This document shows, one piece after another, positions 33,959 to 41,276 of a stretch of DNA of 64,000 nucleotides. The first letter of the stretch is position 1. Each line of letters opens with the position of its first letter. The position numbers were made by a program, and so were the translations under genes. This stretch comes from CAZTQN01 sp964615765. Lineage in GTDB: Bacteria > Planctomycetota > Phycisphaerae > Phycisphaerales > UBA1924. Below the pieces are notes generated by a model. It was given only the letters and a program-made list of their open reading frames with translations. It searched no databases and was not told the DNA's origin. The stretch spans positions 22,049 through 86,048 of the forward strand of contig CAZTQN010000015.1 of assembly GCA_964615765.1 (NCBI GenBank), read 5' to 3'.

Positions 33959-34939
33959 GTGGAATGGTGGCAGGCGGTCGTGCTGGGACTCGTGGAGGGG
34001 ATCACCGAGTACCTGCCGGTGTCGTCGACGGGGCACCTGATCATCGCGTCGGACCTGCTGGGGCTGAAGGGCGCGGCGAGCAAGGACGCGATCGGGGCGT
34101 ATGAGATCGTGATTCAGGGCGGGGCGATCCTCGCGGTGCTGGGGCTGTATTTCCAGCGGTTTGTGCAGATGGCCCGGGGGGTGTTCACGCTCAGCGGGGA
34201 CGGGCTGAGGCTCCTGATCAACATCGGGATCGGGATCGTGCCGGCGGCGGTGGTGGGCGTGCTGCTGGGGTCGGTGATCAAGGCGCACTTGTTCTCGGCG
34301 GGGCCGGTGGTGCTCGCGCTGGTGCTGGGCGGGATGTACATGATGTTGGTGGACCAGTGGCGTGCGGGGCGGTTCGGGCGGCCGCGGTTTTCGAGGCGCG
34401 AGCACGGGCTGGAGGAAATGACCCCGCTGCAGGCGCTGGTGATCGGGTGCATGCAGATCGTGTCGCTGTGGCCGGGCACGAGCCGGAGCATGATGACGAT
34501 CACGGGGGGGATGATCACGGGGCTGCGTCCGACGGCGGCGGCGGAGTTCAGCTTTCTGCTGGGCATGCCCACGCTGCTGCTCGCGACGGTGTACACGCTG
34601 TATAAGGAACTGTCGTCGGCGAGCGCGGCGGGGCGGGCCAACTTCATCGAGGTGCTCGGGATCGGGCCGGTGGTGATCGGGATGGTCGTCAGCGCGGTGA
34701 GCGCGGCGGTGGCGGTGCGCTGGCTGGTGGGGTTCTTGAACCGGCACGGGCTGACGCCGTTCGGCGTGTACCGGATCGTGGTGGGGATCGCGCTCTTCGG
34801 GCTGATTGTCGGGGGCGTGGTGGATGTGCGGCCGACGGGGAAGCGGGACGGCGCGGAGGATGGGGCGCGGGCGGCTATGGTCGGTGGGGCGGGGAATGAC
34901 GCGGGCGTGGGCGGTGAGCTTGAGGCGAGGGCGCGATGA
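33959..34939 (+). CDS. uppP: Undecaprenyl-diphosphatase UppP (BacA family)
   Basis: The product is 326 residues. It dephosphorylates undecaprenyl diphosphate in the membrane, recycling the lipid carrier for cell-wall and surface glycans. Family blocks: MEWWQAVVLGLVEGITEYLP with VSSTGHL (catalytic Glu and Ser/His region), and later LWPGTSRSMMTITGGM. About eight hydrophobic segments are seen. The start is GTG 33959 with GAGGAG about 10 bases upstream. The C-terminus is some 40 residues longer than usual and hydrophilic (KRDGAEDGARAAMVGGAGND). ATGA overlap with tpiA suggests one transcript uppP-tpiA-secG. Confidence 0.95.
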   Translation: MEWWQAVVLGLVEGITEYLPVSSTGHLIIASDLLGLKGAASKDAIGAYEIVIQGGAILAVLGLYFQRFVQMARGVFTLSGDGLRLLINIGIGIVPAAVVGVLLGSVIKAHLFSAGPVVLALVLGGMYMMLVDQWRAGRFGRPRFSRREHGLEEMTPLQALVIGCMQIVSLWPGTSRSMMTITGGMITGLRPTAAAEFSFLLGMPTLLLATVYTLYKELSSASAAGRANFIEVLGIGPVVIGMVVSAVSAAVAVRWLVGFLNRHGLTPFGVYRIVVGIALFGLIVGGVVDVRPTGKRDGAEDGARAAMVGGAGNDAGVGGELEARAR

Positions 34940-35718
34940 GCCGGACGAAGTTTGTTGGCGGGAACTGGAAGATGAACACCAGCCGCGCGGGCGCGACGGC
35001 GCTGGCGCGCGGGGTTGTGGAGGCGCTTGCGAAGGAAGGCCTTGGGTCGGGCGGCGGGGTGCGGGCGGCGGTGTTCCCGCCGTTTGTATATCTGGAGGCG
35101 GTCGGGCAGGCGCTGATGGGGAGCCCGGTGCTGCTGGGCGCGCAGGATGTGTACTTCGAGCCGGACGGCGCGTTCACGGGCGAAGTGAGCGTGGCGATGC
35201 TGAAGGACGTCGGGGTGCGCGTGGTGCTGACGGGGCACTCGGAGCGTCGGCACGTGATCGGGGAGACGGACGCGATCGTCAACCGCAAGACGCGGGCGGC
35301 GCTCGAGGGCGGGCTGGAGGTGATTCTGTGCGTGGGTGAGCGTTTGGAAGAGCGCGAGCGCGGGGAGACGGACGAGGTCAACCGGCGGCAGGTGACGGCG
35401 GGGCTGGCGGGCGTGAGCGCGGAGCAGATGAGCCGCGTGACGATCGCGTACGAGCCGGTGTGGGCGATCGGGACGGGGAAGACGGCGACGCCGGCGGACG
35501 CGCAGGACGCGCACGCGAAGATCCGCGCGGTGCTGCGCGGGCTGTACGGACCGGGGGTGGCGGACGCGACGCGGATCCAGTACGGCGGGTCGATGAAGGC
35601 GAGCAACGCGGGCGAGTTGATGAAGCAGGCGGACGTGGACGGGGGGCTGATCGGCGGGGCGTCGCTCAAGGCCGACGAGTTCGTGGCGATCGTGAAGGCG
35701 GGGTCCGGGGGGCGGTAA
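34936..35718 (+). CDS. tpiA: Triosephosphate isomerase
   Basis: The product is 260 residues, the normal length. It interconverts dihydroxyacetone phosphate and glyceraldehyde-3-phosphate in glycolysis. Catalytic residues are all visible: Lys in GGNWKMN (residue 12), His in LTGHSERRH and Glu in AYEPVWAIGTGKTA (with the flexible loop). The phosphate-binding end YGGSMKASNAGELM and GGLIGGASL is intact. It overlaps uppP by 4 bases and is followed 128 bases later by secG, a pairing common in bacteria. Confidence 0.97.
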   Translation: MSRTKFVGGNWKMNTSRAGATALARGVVEALAKEGLGSGGGVRAAVFPPFVYLEAVGQALMGSPVLLGAQDVYFEPDGAFTGEVSVAMLKDVGVRVVLTGHSERRHVIGETDAIVNRKTRAALEGGLEVILCVGERLEERERGETDEVNRRQVTAGLAGVSAEQMSRVTIAYEPVWAIGTGKTATPADAQDAHAKIRAVLRGLYGPGVADATRIQYGGSMKASNAGELMKQADVDGGLIGGASLKADEFVAIVKAGSGGR

Positions 35719-35846
35719 AGGCGGGGAGGGGAACGCGGCGAGGGCGGTTCCTACAATGGAGGCCCGGCGGCGCAAGGGAAAACACGGCCGCTAGGGGCTT
35801 GGTGAGGCACGGGTGGGCGACGGGCGGGCGAGCGTGGCTTGAGAGG

Positions 35847-36461
35847 ATGGACGCGATGGGCATGGCAGCGCTGGGCATGGTGGTGCTGGGTCAACTTCCG
35901 GGGTGGGCGCTGGGGTTGATGCTCGTCGGGTTCACGGTGGTGTGCGTGCTGCTGGTGCTGACGGTGCTGATCCAGCGGTCGCAGGGCGGCGGCCTTGCGG
36001 GCGCGTTCGGGTCGGCGGCGGGCTCGGGGCAGACGGCCTTCGGGGCCAAGACGGGCGACGCCTTGACGCTGTTCACGATCAGCATGTTCGTGGTGTACGT
36101 GCTGGCGGCGATCGGGCTGAACTACGCGGTGCGGCCGGTGGAAGTGGCGGCGGAGACGCCGGCGGTGCAGGGGACGCAGAGCGCCCCGCAGACACCGACG
36201 CCCGCCGAGCCGCCCACGACGGGCACGCCGTTCCCGGCGGTAGCGCCGACCGGTGATGCCCCGGCGACGCCGGCGGCGGATCCGGCGCCGGTCAACCCCG
36301 CGCCGGCGCCGACGGAACCGGCCCCGACGAATCCGGCTCCGGCGAACCCGGCTCCGGCGAACCCGGCTCCGGCGAACCCGGCTCCGGCGAACCCGGCTCC
36401 GGCAGACCCGGCGCCGACGAATCCGGCTCCGGCGCCGACGACGCCGCCCACGCCGCAGTGA
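35847..36461 (+). CDS. secG: Preprotein translocase subunit SecG with long Pro/Ala tail
   Basis: The product is 204 residues, about twice the usual size. Residues 1-95 are a standard SecG: membrane helix LGLMLVGFTVVCVLLVLTVL, then IQRSQGGGLAGAFGSA, SGQTAFGAKTGDALT, and a second helix (LFTISMFVVYVLAAIGL). SecG assists SecYE-SecA export at the inner membrane. The remaining 110 residues are Pro/Ala/Thr-rich and hold an NPAPA repeat. ATG 35847 has GAG/GAGAGG close upstream. A large in-frame extension upstream overlaps tpiA and is rejected. Confidence 0.9.
   Translation: MDAMGMAALGMVVLGQLPGWALGLMLVGFTVVCVLLVLTVLIQRSQGGGLAGAFGSAAGSGQTAFGAKTGDALTLFTISMFVVYVLAAIGLNYAVRPVEVAAETPAVQGTQSAPQTPTPAEPPTTGTPFPAVAPTGDAPATPAADPAPVNPAPAPTEPAPTNPAPANPAPANPAPANPAPANPAPADPAPTNPAPAPTTPPTPQ
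36336..36430 (+). repeat. 15-bp tandem repeat coding the NPAPA tail of SecG
   Basis: About six units of AACCCGGCTCCGGCG with small changes lie near the 3' end of secG and encode (NPAPA)n. Confidence 0.9.
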
Positions 36462-36524
36462 GTTTGGGACGGCGGTGGTGAGAATGTCCGGGCGGCGCGG
36501 CGGGCTGGTCAAGAGGAGCGAGCG

Positions 36525-37466
36525 TTGATCCGGAGCATGACGGGCTTTGGCGAGGCGTCGGCGACGATCGACGGGGCGCACTTCTACCTGGAGGTGCGGT
36601 CGCTCAACTCCAAGTACTTCAAGGCGGTCATTCGCCTGCCGGAGACGTTCCAGGTTCTGGAAGCGGAACTGGAGACGCAGCTCAGGCATCGGCTGAACCG
36701 CGGGTCGATTTTTCTGACGGTGAAGTACTCGGACTCGTCAGGGTCTGCGGCGTACACGATCAACCAGCCGGCGCTGGCGCGGTATGTCGAGCAGCTGCGC
36801 GGGGTGGAGCAGACGGGCGCGGGGTCGGTGCGGGTGGATGTGTCGTCGCTGCTGATGCTGCCGGGGGTGCTCCAGCCGCCGGCGGATGAGGAGCAGCGGC
36901 TGGCGACGGCGCGGAAGGCGCTGATGGGGCTGTTGGAGCGGGCGTGCGACGGGCTGGTGCGGATGCGGGAGCGCGAGGGGGCGATGCTGCTGAGCGAGCT
37001 GATGGGGCATCGCGAGGAGATCGCGGCCCGGCTGAAGCAGATCGTGAAGAAGGCGCCGGACGTGAGCATCGAGTACGAGCGCCGGCTGCGGACGCGGATC
37101 GAGCAGATGTCCAAGGACGCCGGGTTCGTGATGGAACCGGCGGACCTGGTGCGCGAGATCGCGGTGTGGGCGGAGCGCTCGGACATCGCCGAGGAGATCG
37201 CGCGGCTGAACGGGCACATCGACCAGTTCGCCGAGATGCTCTCGGGCACGGGCGCGAGCGCCGTGCCGGCGGCGGCGGCGGGTGCGAACGGGGGGGCGGC
37301 GACGGCCCGGCCGATCGGGCGCACGCTGGACTTCCTGACGCAGGAAATGCTGCGCGAGGCCAACACGATCGCGAGCAAGTGCGGCGACGCCGACATCAGC
37401 CGCTGGATCGTGGAGGTAAAGGGCGCGATCGACCGGATCAAGGAGCAGGTGCAGAACGTTGAATGA
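36525..37466 (+). CDS. yicC: YicC/YloC-family endoribonuclease
   Basis: The product is 313 residues. The family opening MIRSMTGFGEASATIDG is complete only with the TTG codon at 36525 as start; GAGGAG lies 7-12 bases upstream, so TTG is well supported. Also typical: VEVRSLNSKYF-type text (LEVRSLNSKYFKAVIRLP), and the C-terminal QEMLREANTIASKCGDADIS with KGAIDRIKEQVQNVE. Members cut RNA and act in RNA turnover. A Pro/Ala/Gly-rich insert (SAVPAAAAGANGGAATA) lies before the C-terminal block where other members are short. It follows secG by 63 bases. Confidence 0.93.
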   Translation: MIRSMTGFGEASATIDGAHFYLEVRSLNSKYFKAVIRLPETFQVLEAELETQLRHRLNRGSIFLTVKYSDSSGSAAYTINQPALARYVEQLRGVEQTGAGSVRVDVSSLLMLPGVLQPPADEEQRLATARKALMGLLERACDGLVRMREREGAMLLSELMGHREEIAARLKQIVKKAPDVSIEYERRLRTRIEQMSKDAGFVMEPADLVREIAVWAERSDIAEEIARLNGHIDQFAEMLSGTGASAVPAAAAGANGGAATARPIGRTLDFLTQEMLREANTIASKCGDADISRWIVEVKGAIDRIKEQVQNVE

Positions 37467-37470
37467 GGAA

Positions 37471-37530
37471 GGGCCGAGGGAGTAGGGCCGAGGGCCGAGG
37501 CGGGGGACGGGGAACGGGAACGGGAAGAAG
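37471..37530 (+). repeat. GGGCCGAGGGCC and GGGAACGGGAA repeat mixture
   Basis: Two repeat types meet in the 82-base gap after yicC: GGGCCGAGGG(AGTA)GGGCCGAGGGCCGAGG (37471-37500), then GGGGAACGGGAACGGGAAG. Confidence 0.65.
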
Positions 37531-37548
37531 GGCCTGAGGGGCGGCGCT

Positions 37549-38697
37549 GTGACCGACGGGAGTGCGCGGATTACGGCGGGGGAACTGGTCGTGGTGCTGT
37601 CGCACTACGACGTCGGGGTCATCGACGCGGTTCGCCGGTTTCGCGGGGGGTCGCGGCAGTCGCCGAAGGTGCTGGTCGCGACGCGCGGCGGGGACTTTCT
37701 GCTCAAGCGGCGCGGGCTCGGGCCGGATGGGTCCGTTGGACGCGTGGCCCGGGCGCACGCGCTGCACGCGGCGTTGTGGGCGGCGGCGTTCCCGGTCGCG
37801 GAACTGATCCGCTCGCGCGCGGGGGAGACGGCGGTGCGCCTGCAAGGGCCGGGGCCCGCGAGCGGGGTGTATGAGTTGTACCGCTTCGTCAACGGCGAGC
37901 GGTACCGACGGCACGAGGACCAGGCCCGCGAGGCCGGGCGGCTGCTCGCCGAGCTGCACAACGTTGCGGCCCGCGCGGGCGTCGACGCGGGCGAGGGGGC
38001 CGGCGGGTTTCATGCGCGGGCCGAGATGCGCGAGGCGTTCGCGGAGGCGGCCCGGCGGCTGGACGGGCGGGCAGATGAGGCGTGCGCCGAGCTGGCGGCC
38101 CTGTACTGGCGGGCGGCGGGCGAAGCCGAGCGGCTGGGTGCGAGCGATGGGCCCGTCGGCACGCTGCACGGCGATTGGCACCCGGGGAACATGCTGTTCG
38201 CGGCGGGAGCGGGCGGGAACGGCCACGGGAACGGGGGTCGGGGGCGGGTGGCGGCGGTGCTGGATCTGGACTCGGTGCGATCGGGCCCGCTGGTGATGGA
38301 TATCGCGAACGGGGCCCTGCAGTTCGCCGTGCACCGGCGGATTCGGGAGGCGGACGACTCGCAGTACGGGATGGAGGCGGAGGCGGTGGCGGCCCAGGAG
38401 GCGGGTGCGGAGCCGGACTGGCGGATCACGCTCGGGCCGGAGCTGCTGTCGGCGTTTTGTGCGGGATATCGGGGGGCGGCGGGGGGTGTGGGCAGCGCGG
38501 GGCTGAGCGCGGCGGCGTGGCAGGCGACGCCGTGGTTGATGGTGCAGGCGCTGATCGTTGAAGCGGTGGTGCCGATCGCGCAGGCCGGAGCATTTGGGAA
38601 GGTGGACCCGGTCGGGCTGCTGCAGATCGTGCGTCGGGCGGCGGGGTCGATCGCGGACCGGGCCGCCCGCGTGGCTGCTTTGGCGGGCGCACCCTAG
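37549..38697 (+). CDS. Aminoglycoside-phosphotransferase-like small-molecule kinase
   Basis: The product is 382 residues. The kinase fold is shown by the catalytic loop GTLHGDWHPGNMLF (Asp and Asn), the metal motif VLDLDSVRSGPLVMDIANGA, and an N-lobe with VLVATRGGDFLLKRRG (the ATP-anchoring Lys). This family phosphorylates hydroxyl groups of antibiotics, homoserine, choline, fructosamine or thiamine; substrate unknown. An oligo-Gly/Asn insert (AGAGGNGHGNGGRGR) sits between the two catalytic motifs. GTG 37549 is the start; the short leader is repeat-rich and no good ribosome site is seen. Confidence 0.85.
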   Translation: MTDGSARITAGELVVVLSHYDVGVIDAVRRFRGGSRQSPKVLVATRGGDFLLKRRGLGPDGSVGRVARAHALHAALWAAAFPVAELIRSRAGETAVRLQGPGPASGVYELYRFVNGERYRRHEDQAREAGRLLAELHNVAARAGVDAGEGAGGFHARAEMREAFAEAARRLDGRADEACAELAALYWRAAGEAERLGASDGPVGTLHGDWHPGNMLFAAGAGGNGHGNGGRGRVAAVLDLDSVRSGPLVMDIANGALQFAVHRRIREADDSQYGMEAEAVAAQEAGAEPDWRITLGPELLSAFCAGYRGAAGGVGSAGLSAAAWQATPWLMVQALIVEAVVPIAQAGAFGKVDPVGLLQIVRRAAGSIADRAARVAALAGAP

Positions 38698-38757
38698 TAT
38701 TCCCAGAGGCGCGAGCGCGGCCGGGCCTTTGGATTCCGGCCCGCGGGAAGGGCTCAG

Positions 38758-40026
38758 ATGCACGCGAGTGGCGGAACCGGACGGCTGAGCGGTCGGGTTG
38801 GCGGGCGCGTGGTTGTCCACGCGGGGCCGCTGGCGGTCATGCTGTCGGCGGTGCTGCTGTCGGCGTCGGCGCAATATGCGCTCGCGGCGGACCCGGAGCA
38901 GGACAAGGCGGCGGCCGCGGAGCCCGCGAACGACGGCGTGCCCGCGGAGCCCGAGACGCCGACCGACTTTGCGACGCTGGTGCGGCAACTGGGAGATGAA
39001 TCGTTCGCCGTGCGCGAGAAGGCGCAGCGGACGATCGAGGGGAGCGAGGCGATCTCGCTGAAGGCGATCGAGGCGTATGTGCGGGCGGAGGGGGCGGGGC
39101 TGACGCTCGAGCAGCGCGAGCGGCTGATCGCGGCGGGGCGGGCGCGGTTCATCGCGACCGACCGGGCGGCGCTGGGCGTGCAGTTCTCGTTCGCGCTGCC
39201 GAACCGGGCCGTCATCGAGCAGACGTTCGCGCCGTTCGATTCGCAGCGCGTGCTGCAGGCGGGGGACATCATCTCGGAGATCGGCGGGGTGCAGGTGGAA
39301 GGGCCGGGCGCGCAGTCGATCGTGCGTGCGGCGATCTTCAGCCGCGACCCGGGGGACGTGGTCCCGATCACGGTGCGCCGCGGCGGGGAGATGGTGCGGT
39401 CGGAAGTTCGGCTGGGGCGGTTCTCCGATCTGAACGGCGCACAGAACTTCGGCAACCGGGTGCCCGACGCGGACCTTCTGGCGGCGTGGCGGGTGCGGTC
39501 GCGGTCGTACGCCGGGGGCGGGACGCCGATCCGTGCGGTCGTGGCGGCGGAGGCGTGGAAGCCGGAGTCGACGGCGGAGCGGCTGCGCGATATGCGGTTC
39601 AAGCAGATCAACGCGGGGGAAGCGGTGGCGCCGGAGGTGGTCGCGGGCGGCGTGCCGCGGGGCGCGAGCGCGCTGGAGCCGGGCCAGCAGTTGGTGCAGC
39701 GCAACGGGATGGTGGTCCAGGTGCAGGCCTTGCCGCGGATGATGGAGCGGGAGCTCGAGCGGCGGATGACGCCGGCGGAGGAACTGCAGCGGCTGGCGAC
39801 GACGCGGCGGAACCTGGCGGACAACCTGCGGGCGCTGGTGGACGCGCGGGGCGCGGCCCCGGGGAACGCGCAGGTGGAGACGGCGATCACGGATCTGGAG
39901 CGGCGGATCGCCGCGCTGGACCGGGCGCGGACGGCGATCGAGCGCGAGATCACCGACAAGGGCGGGAAGGTGCCGGAACTCAAGCCGGCGCCGGGCGAGG
40001 ATAACAACGACGGCCTGGAGCGCTGA
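38758..40026 (+). CDS. Exported PDZ-domain protein
   Basis: The product is 422 residues with a signal peptide ending near SASAQYALAAD. Residues 70-120 are helical (DFATLVRQLGDESFAVREKAQ), resembling the HEAT-like pre-domain that often precedes PDZ in planctomycetes. A PDZ domain follows (about 140-225): LGVQFSFALPNRAVIEQTF, LQAGDIISEIGGVQVEG, VVPITVRRGGEM. The C-terminal third is a coiled coil (ATTRRNLADNLRALVD, LERRIAALDRARTAIEREI). There is no protease triad, so a scaffold or envelope-sensing role is more likely. Its stop is only 6 bases from that of the convergent LOG gene. Confidence 0.82.
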   Translation: MHASGGTGRLSGRVGGRVVVHAGPLAVMLSAVLLSASAQYALAADPEQDKAAAAEPANDGVPAEPETPTDFATLVRQLGDESFAVREKAQRTIEGSEAISLKAIEAYVRAEGAGLTLEQRERLIAAGRARFIATDRAALGVQFSFALPNRAVIEQTFAPFDSQRVLQAGDIISEIGGVQVEGPGAQSIVRAAIFSRDPGDVVPITVRRGGEMVRSEVRLGRFSDLNGAQNFGNRVPDADLLAAWRVRSRSYAGGGTPIRAVVAAEAWKPESTAERLRDMRFKQINAGEAVAPEVVAGGVPRGASALEPGQQLVQRNGMVVQVQALPRMMERELERRMTPAEELQRLATTRRNLADNLRALVDARGAAPGNAQVETAITDLERRIAALDRARTAIEREITDKGGKVPELKPAPGEDNNDGLER

Positions 40027-40032
40027 GAGCGC

Positions 40033-41178
40033 TCAGGCGGGCTGGCACTCGTTGATGGCGTCGATGAGCTGGCGGACCACGCCGTACTTGTGGCGCGTGT
40101 GCGGGAAGCACAGGCGCGGCAGGTCGAGGTGGTCGCTCTCTTCGAGCATGGCGGCCCGCTGGATGATGCGCGGCGGGGAGCCGGACTGACCGCCCTCGGG
40201 CTTGATGAGGATGCTGAACTGCTCGGAGAGGCGGTCGACGTCGGCCTGGGCGAGGGGCTTCTTGATGCGGATGACCAGGTCGTCCTTGACGTAGCGGGAG
40301 GAGTGGTAGTTGCGGTAGAAGCGGACGACGTGGTCGGCGGCTTCCTGCGGGGTGGCGCAGATTCGGTAGAGATGGAGGTCTTCGGGGCTGATCCAGCCGC
40401 GGTCGAGCAGGAGCGTGCGCATCGCGTGGTCGAACTGCTGCCAGTAGTCACCGGCGGCGCCCTCGACCATGACGATGGGGATCATGGAGGACTTGCCGGT
40501 CTGGATGAGCGTGAGGGATTCGAAGGCTTCGTCCATGGTGCCGAAGCCGCCGGGGAAGAGGGCGATGGCCTCGGCCTGGGAGAGGAACATGAGTTTGCGG
40601 GTGAAGAAGTAGCGGAAGTAGATGAGTTTTTCGTCGCCGGCGATGACCTCGTTGGTGGACTGCTCGAAGGGGAGGCGGATGGCGACGCCGAAGGATTTCT
40701 CGCGGCCCGGGCCGTAATGCCCGGCGGCCATGATCCCGCCGCCGGCACCGGTGATGATCATCCAGCCGTGCTCGGCCATGATCTTGCCGAACTCGCGGGC
40801 GGCGGCGTAATCGGGGTGATCGGCGGGGGTGCGGGCGGAGCCGAAGATGGAGATCTTGTGCGGGTCGGCGAACTGCCCGAAGACGCGGTAGGCGTATCGG
40901 AGTTCCTTGACGGAGGTGGTGATGAGCTTGAGCTCGCCGGTGTCCCGCCCGTCGGGGATGAGGCGGAGGGCGGTCTGGATGAGTTCGCGCACCAGGCGGG
41001 CGTTGTACGTGCCGGTGGGCGAGCCCATGTCGGCGATGAGCCCGTCGATGCGGGAGACGACGGCGGGGTCGTCCGAGCGGAGCGCGGCGGGCTTTTCCGG
41101 CGGAACGCCGACGGGCGGCGGGAGCGCGGCGCTAACGGGCGGGTCGAGTTCCTGACGGTGCTGCTGCATCGAGGACAT
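40033..41178 (-). CDS. LOG-family nucleotide-processing protein (lysine decarboxylase-like fold)
   Basis: The product is 381 residues. The Rossmann-like core has SIFGSARTPADHPDYAAARE, ITGAGGGIMAAGHYG and the family signature PGGFGTMDE (about residues 208-216). LOG enzymes release the base from nucleotide monophosphates (cytokinin riboside monophosphates in plants); bacterial members such as PpnN act in purine turnover, and this longer version with extra N- and C-terminal parts looks closer to the PpnN-type class. ATG 41178 (MSSMQQHRQELD) is used; the frame runs on upstream into the AsmA-like gene as a shadow. Confidence 0.88.
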   Translation of the reverse strand: MSSMQQHRQELDPPVSAALPPPVGVPPEKPAALRSDDPAVVSRIDGLIADMGSPTGTYNARLVRELIQTALRLIPDGRDTGELKLITTSVKELRYAYRVFGQFADPHKISIFGSARTPADHPDYAAAREFGKIMAEHGWMIITGAGGGIMAAGHYGPGREKSFGVAIRLPFEQSTNEVIAGDEKLIYFRYFFTRKLMFLSQAEAIALFPGGFGTMDEAFESLTLIQTGKSSMIPIVMVEGAAGDYWQQFDHAMRTLLLDRGWISPEDLHLYRICATPQEAADHVVRFYRNYHSSRYVKDDLVIRIKKPLAQADVDRLSEQFSILIKPEGGQSGSPPRIIQRAAMLEESDHLDLPRLCFPHTRHKYGVVRQLIDAINECQPA

Positions 41179-41276
41179 GGGGGCGATGGTAGACCCCGCG
41201 GGCAGGCCGCTAATCCGGCGGGCCCCCCACTGCTCGGGCGGAACTCGGCGCGGACTTGGGGCGGACTCGGGGCGCG

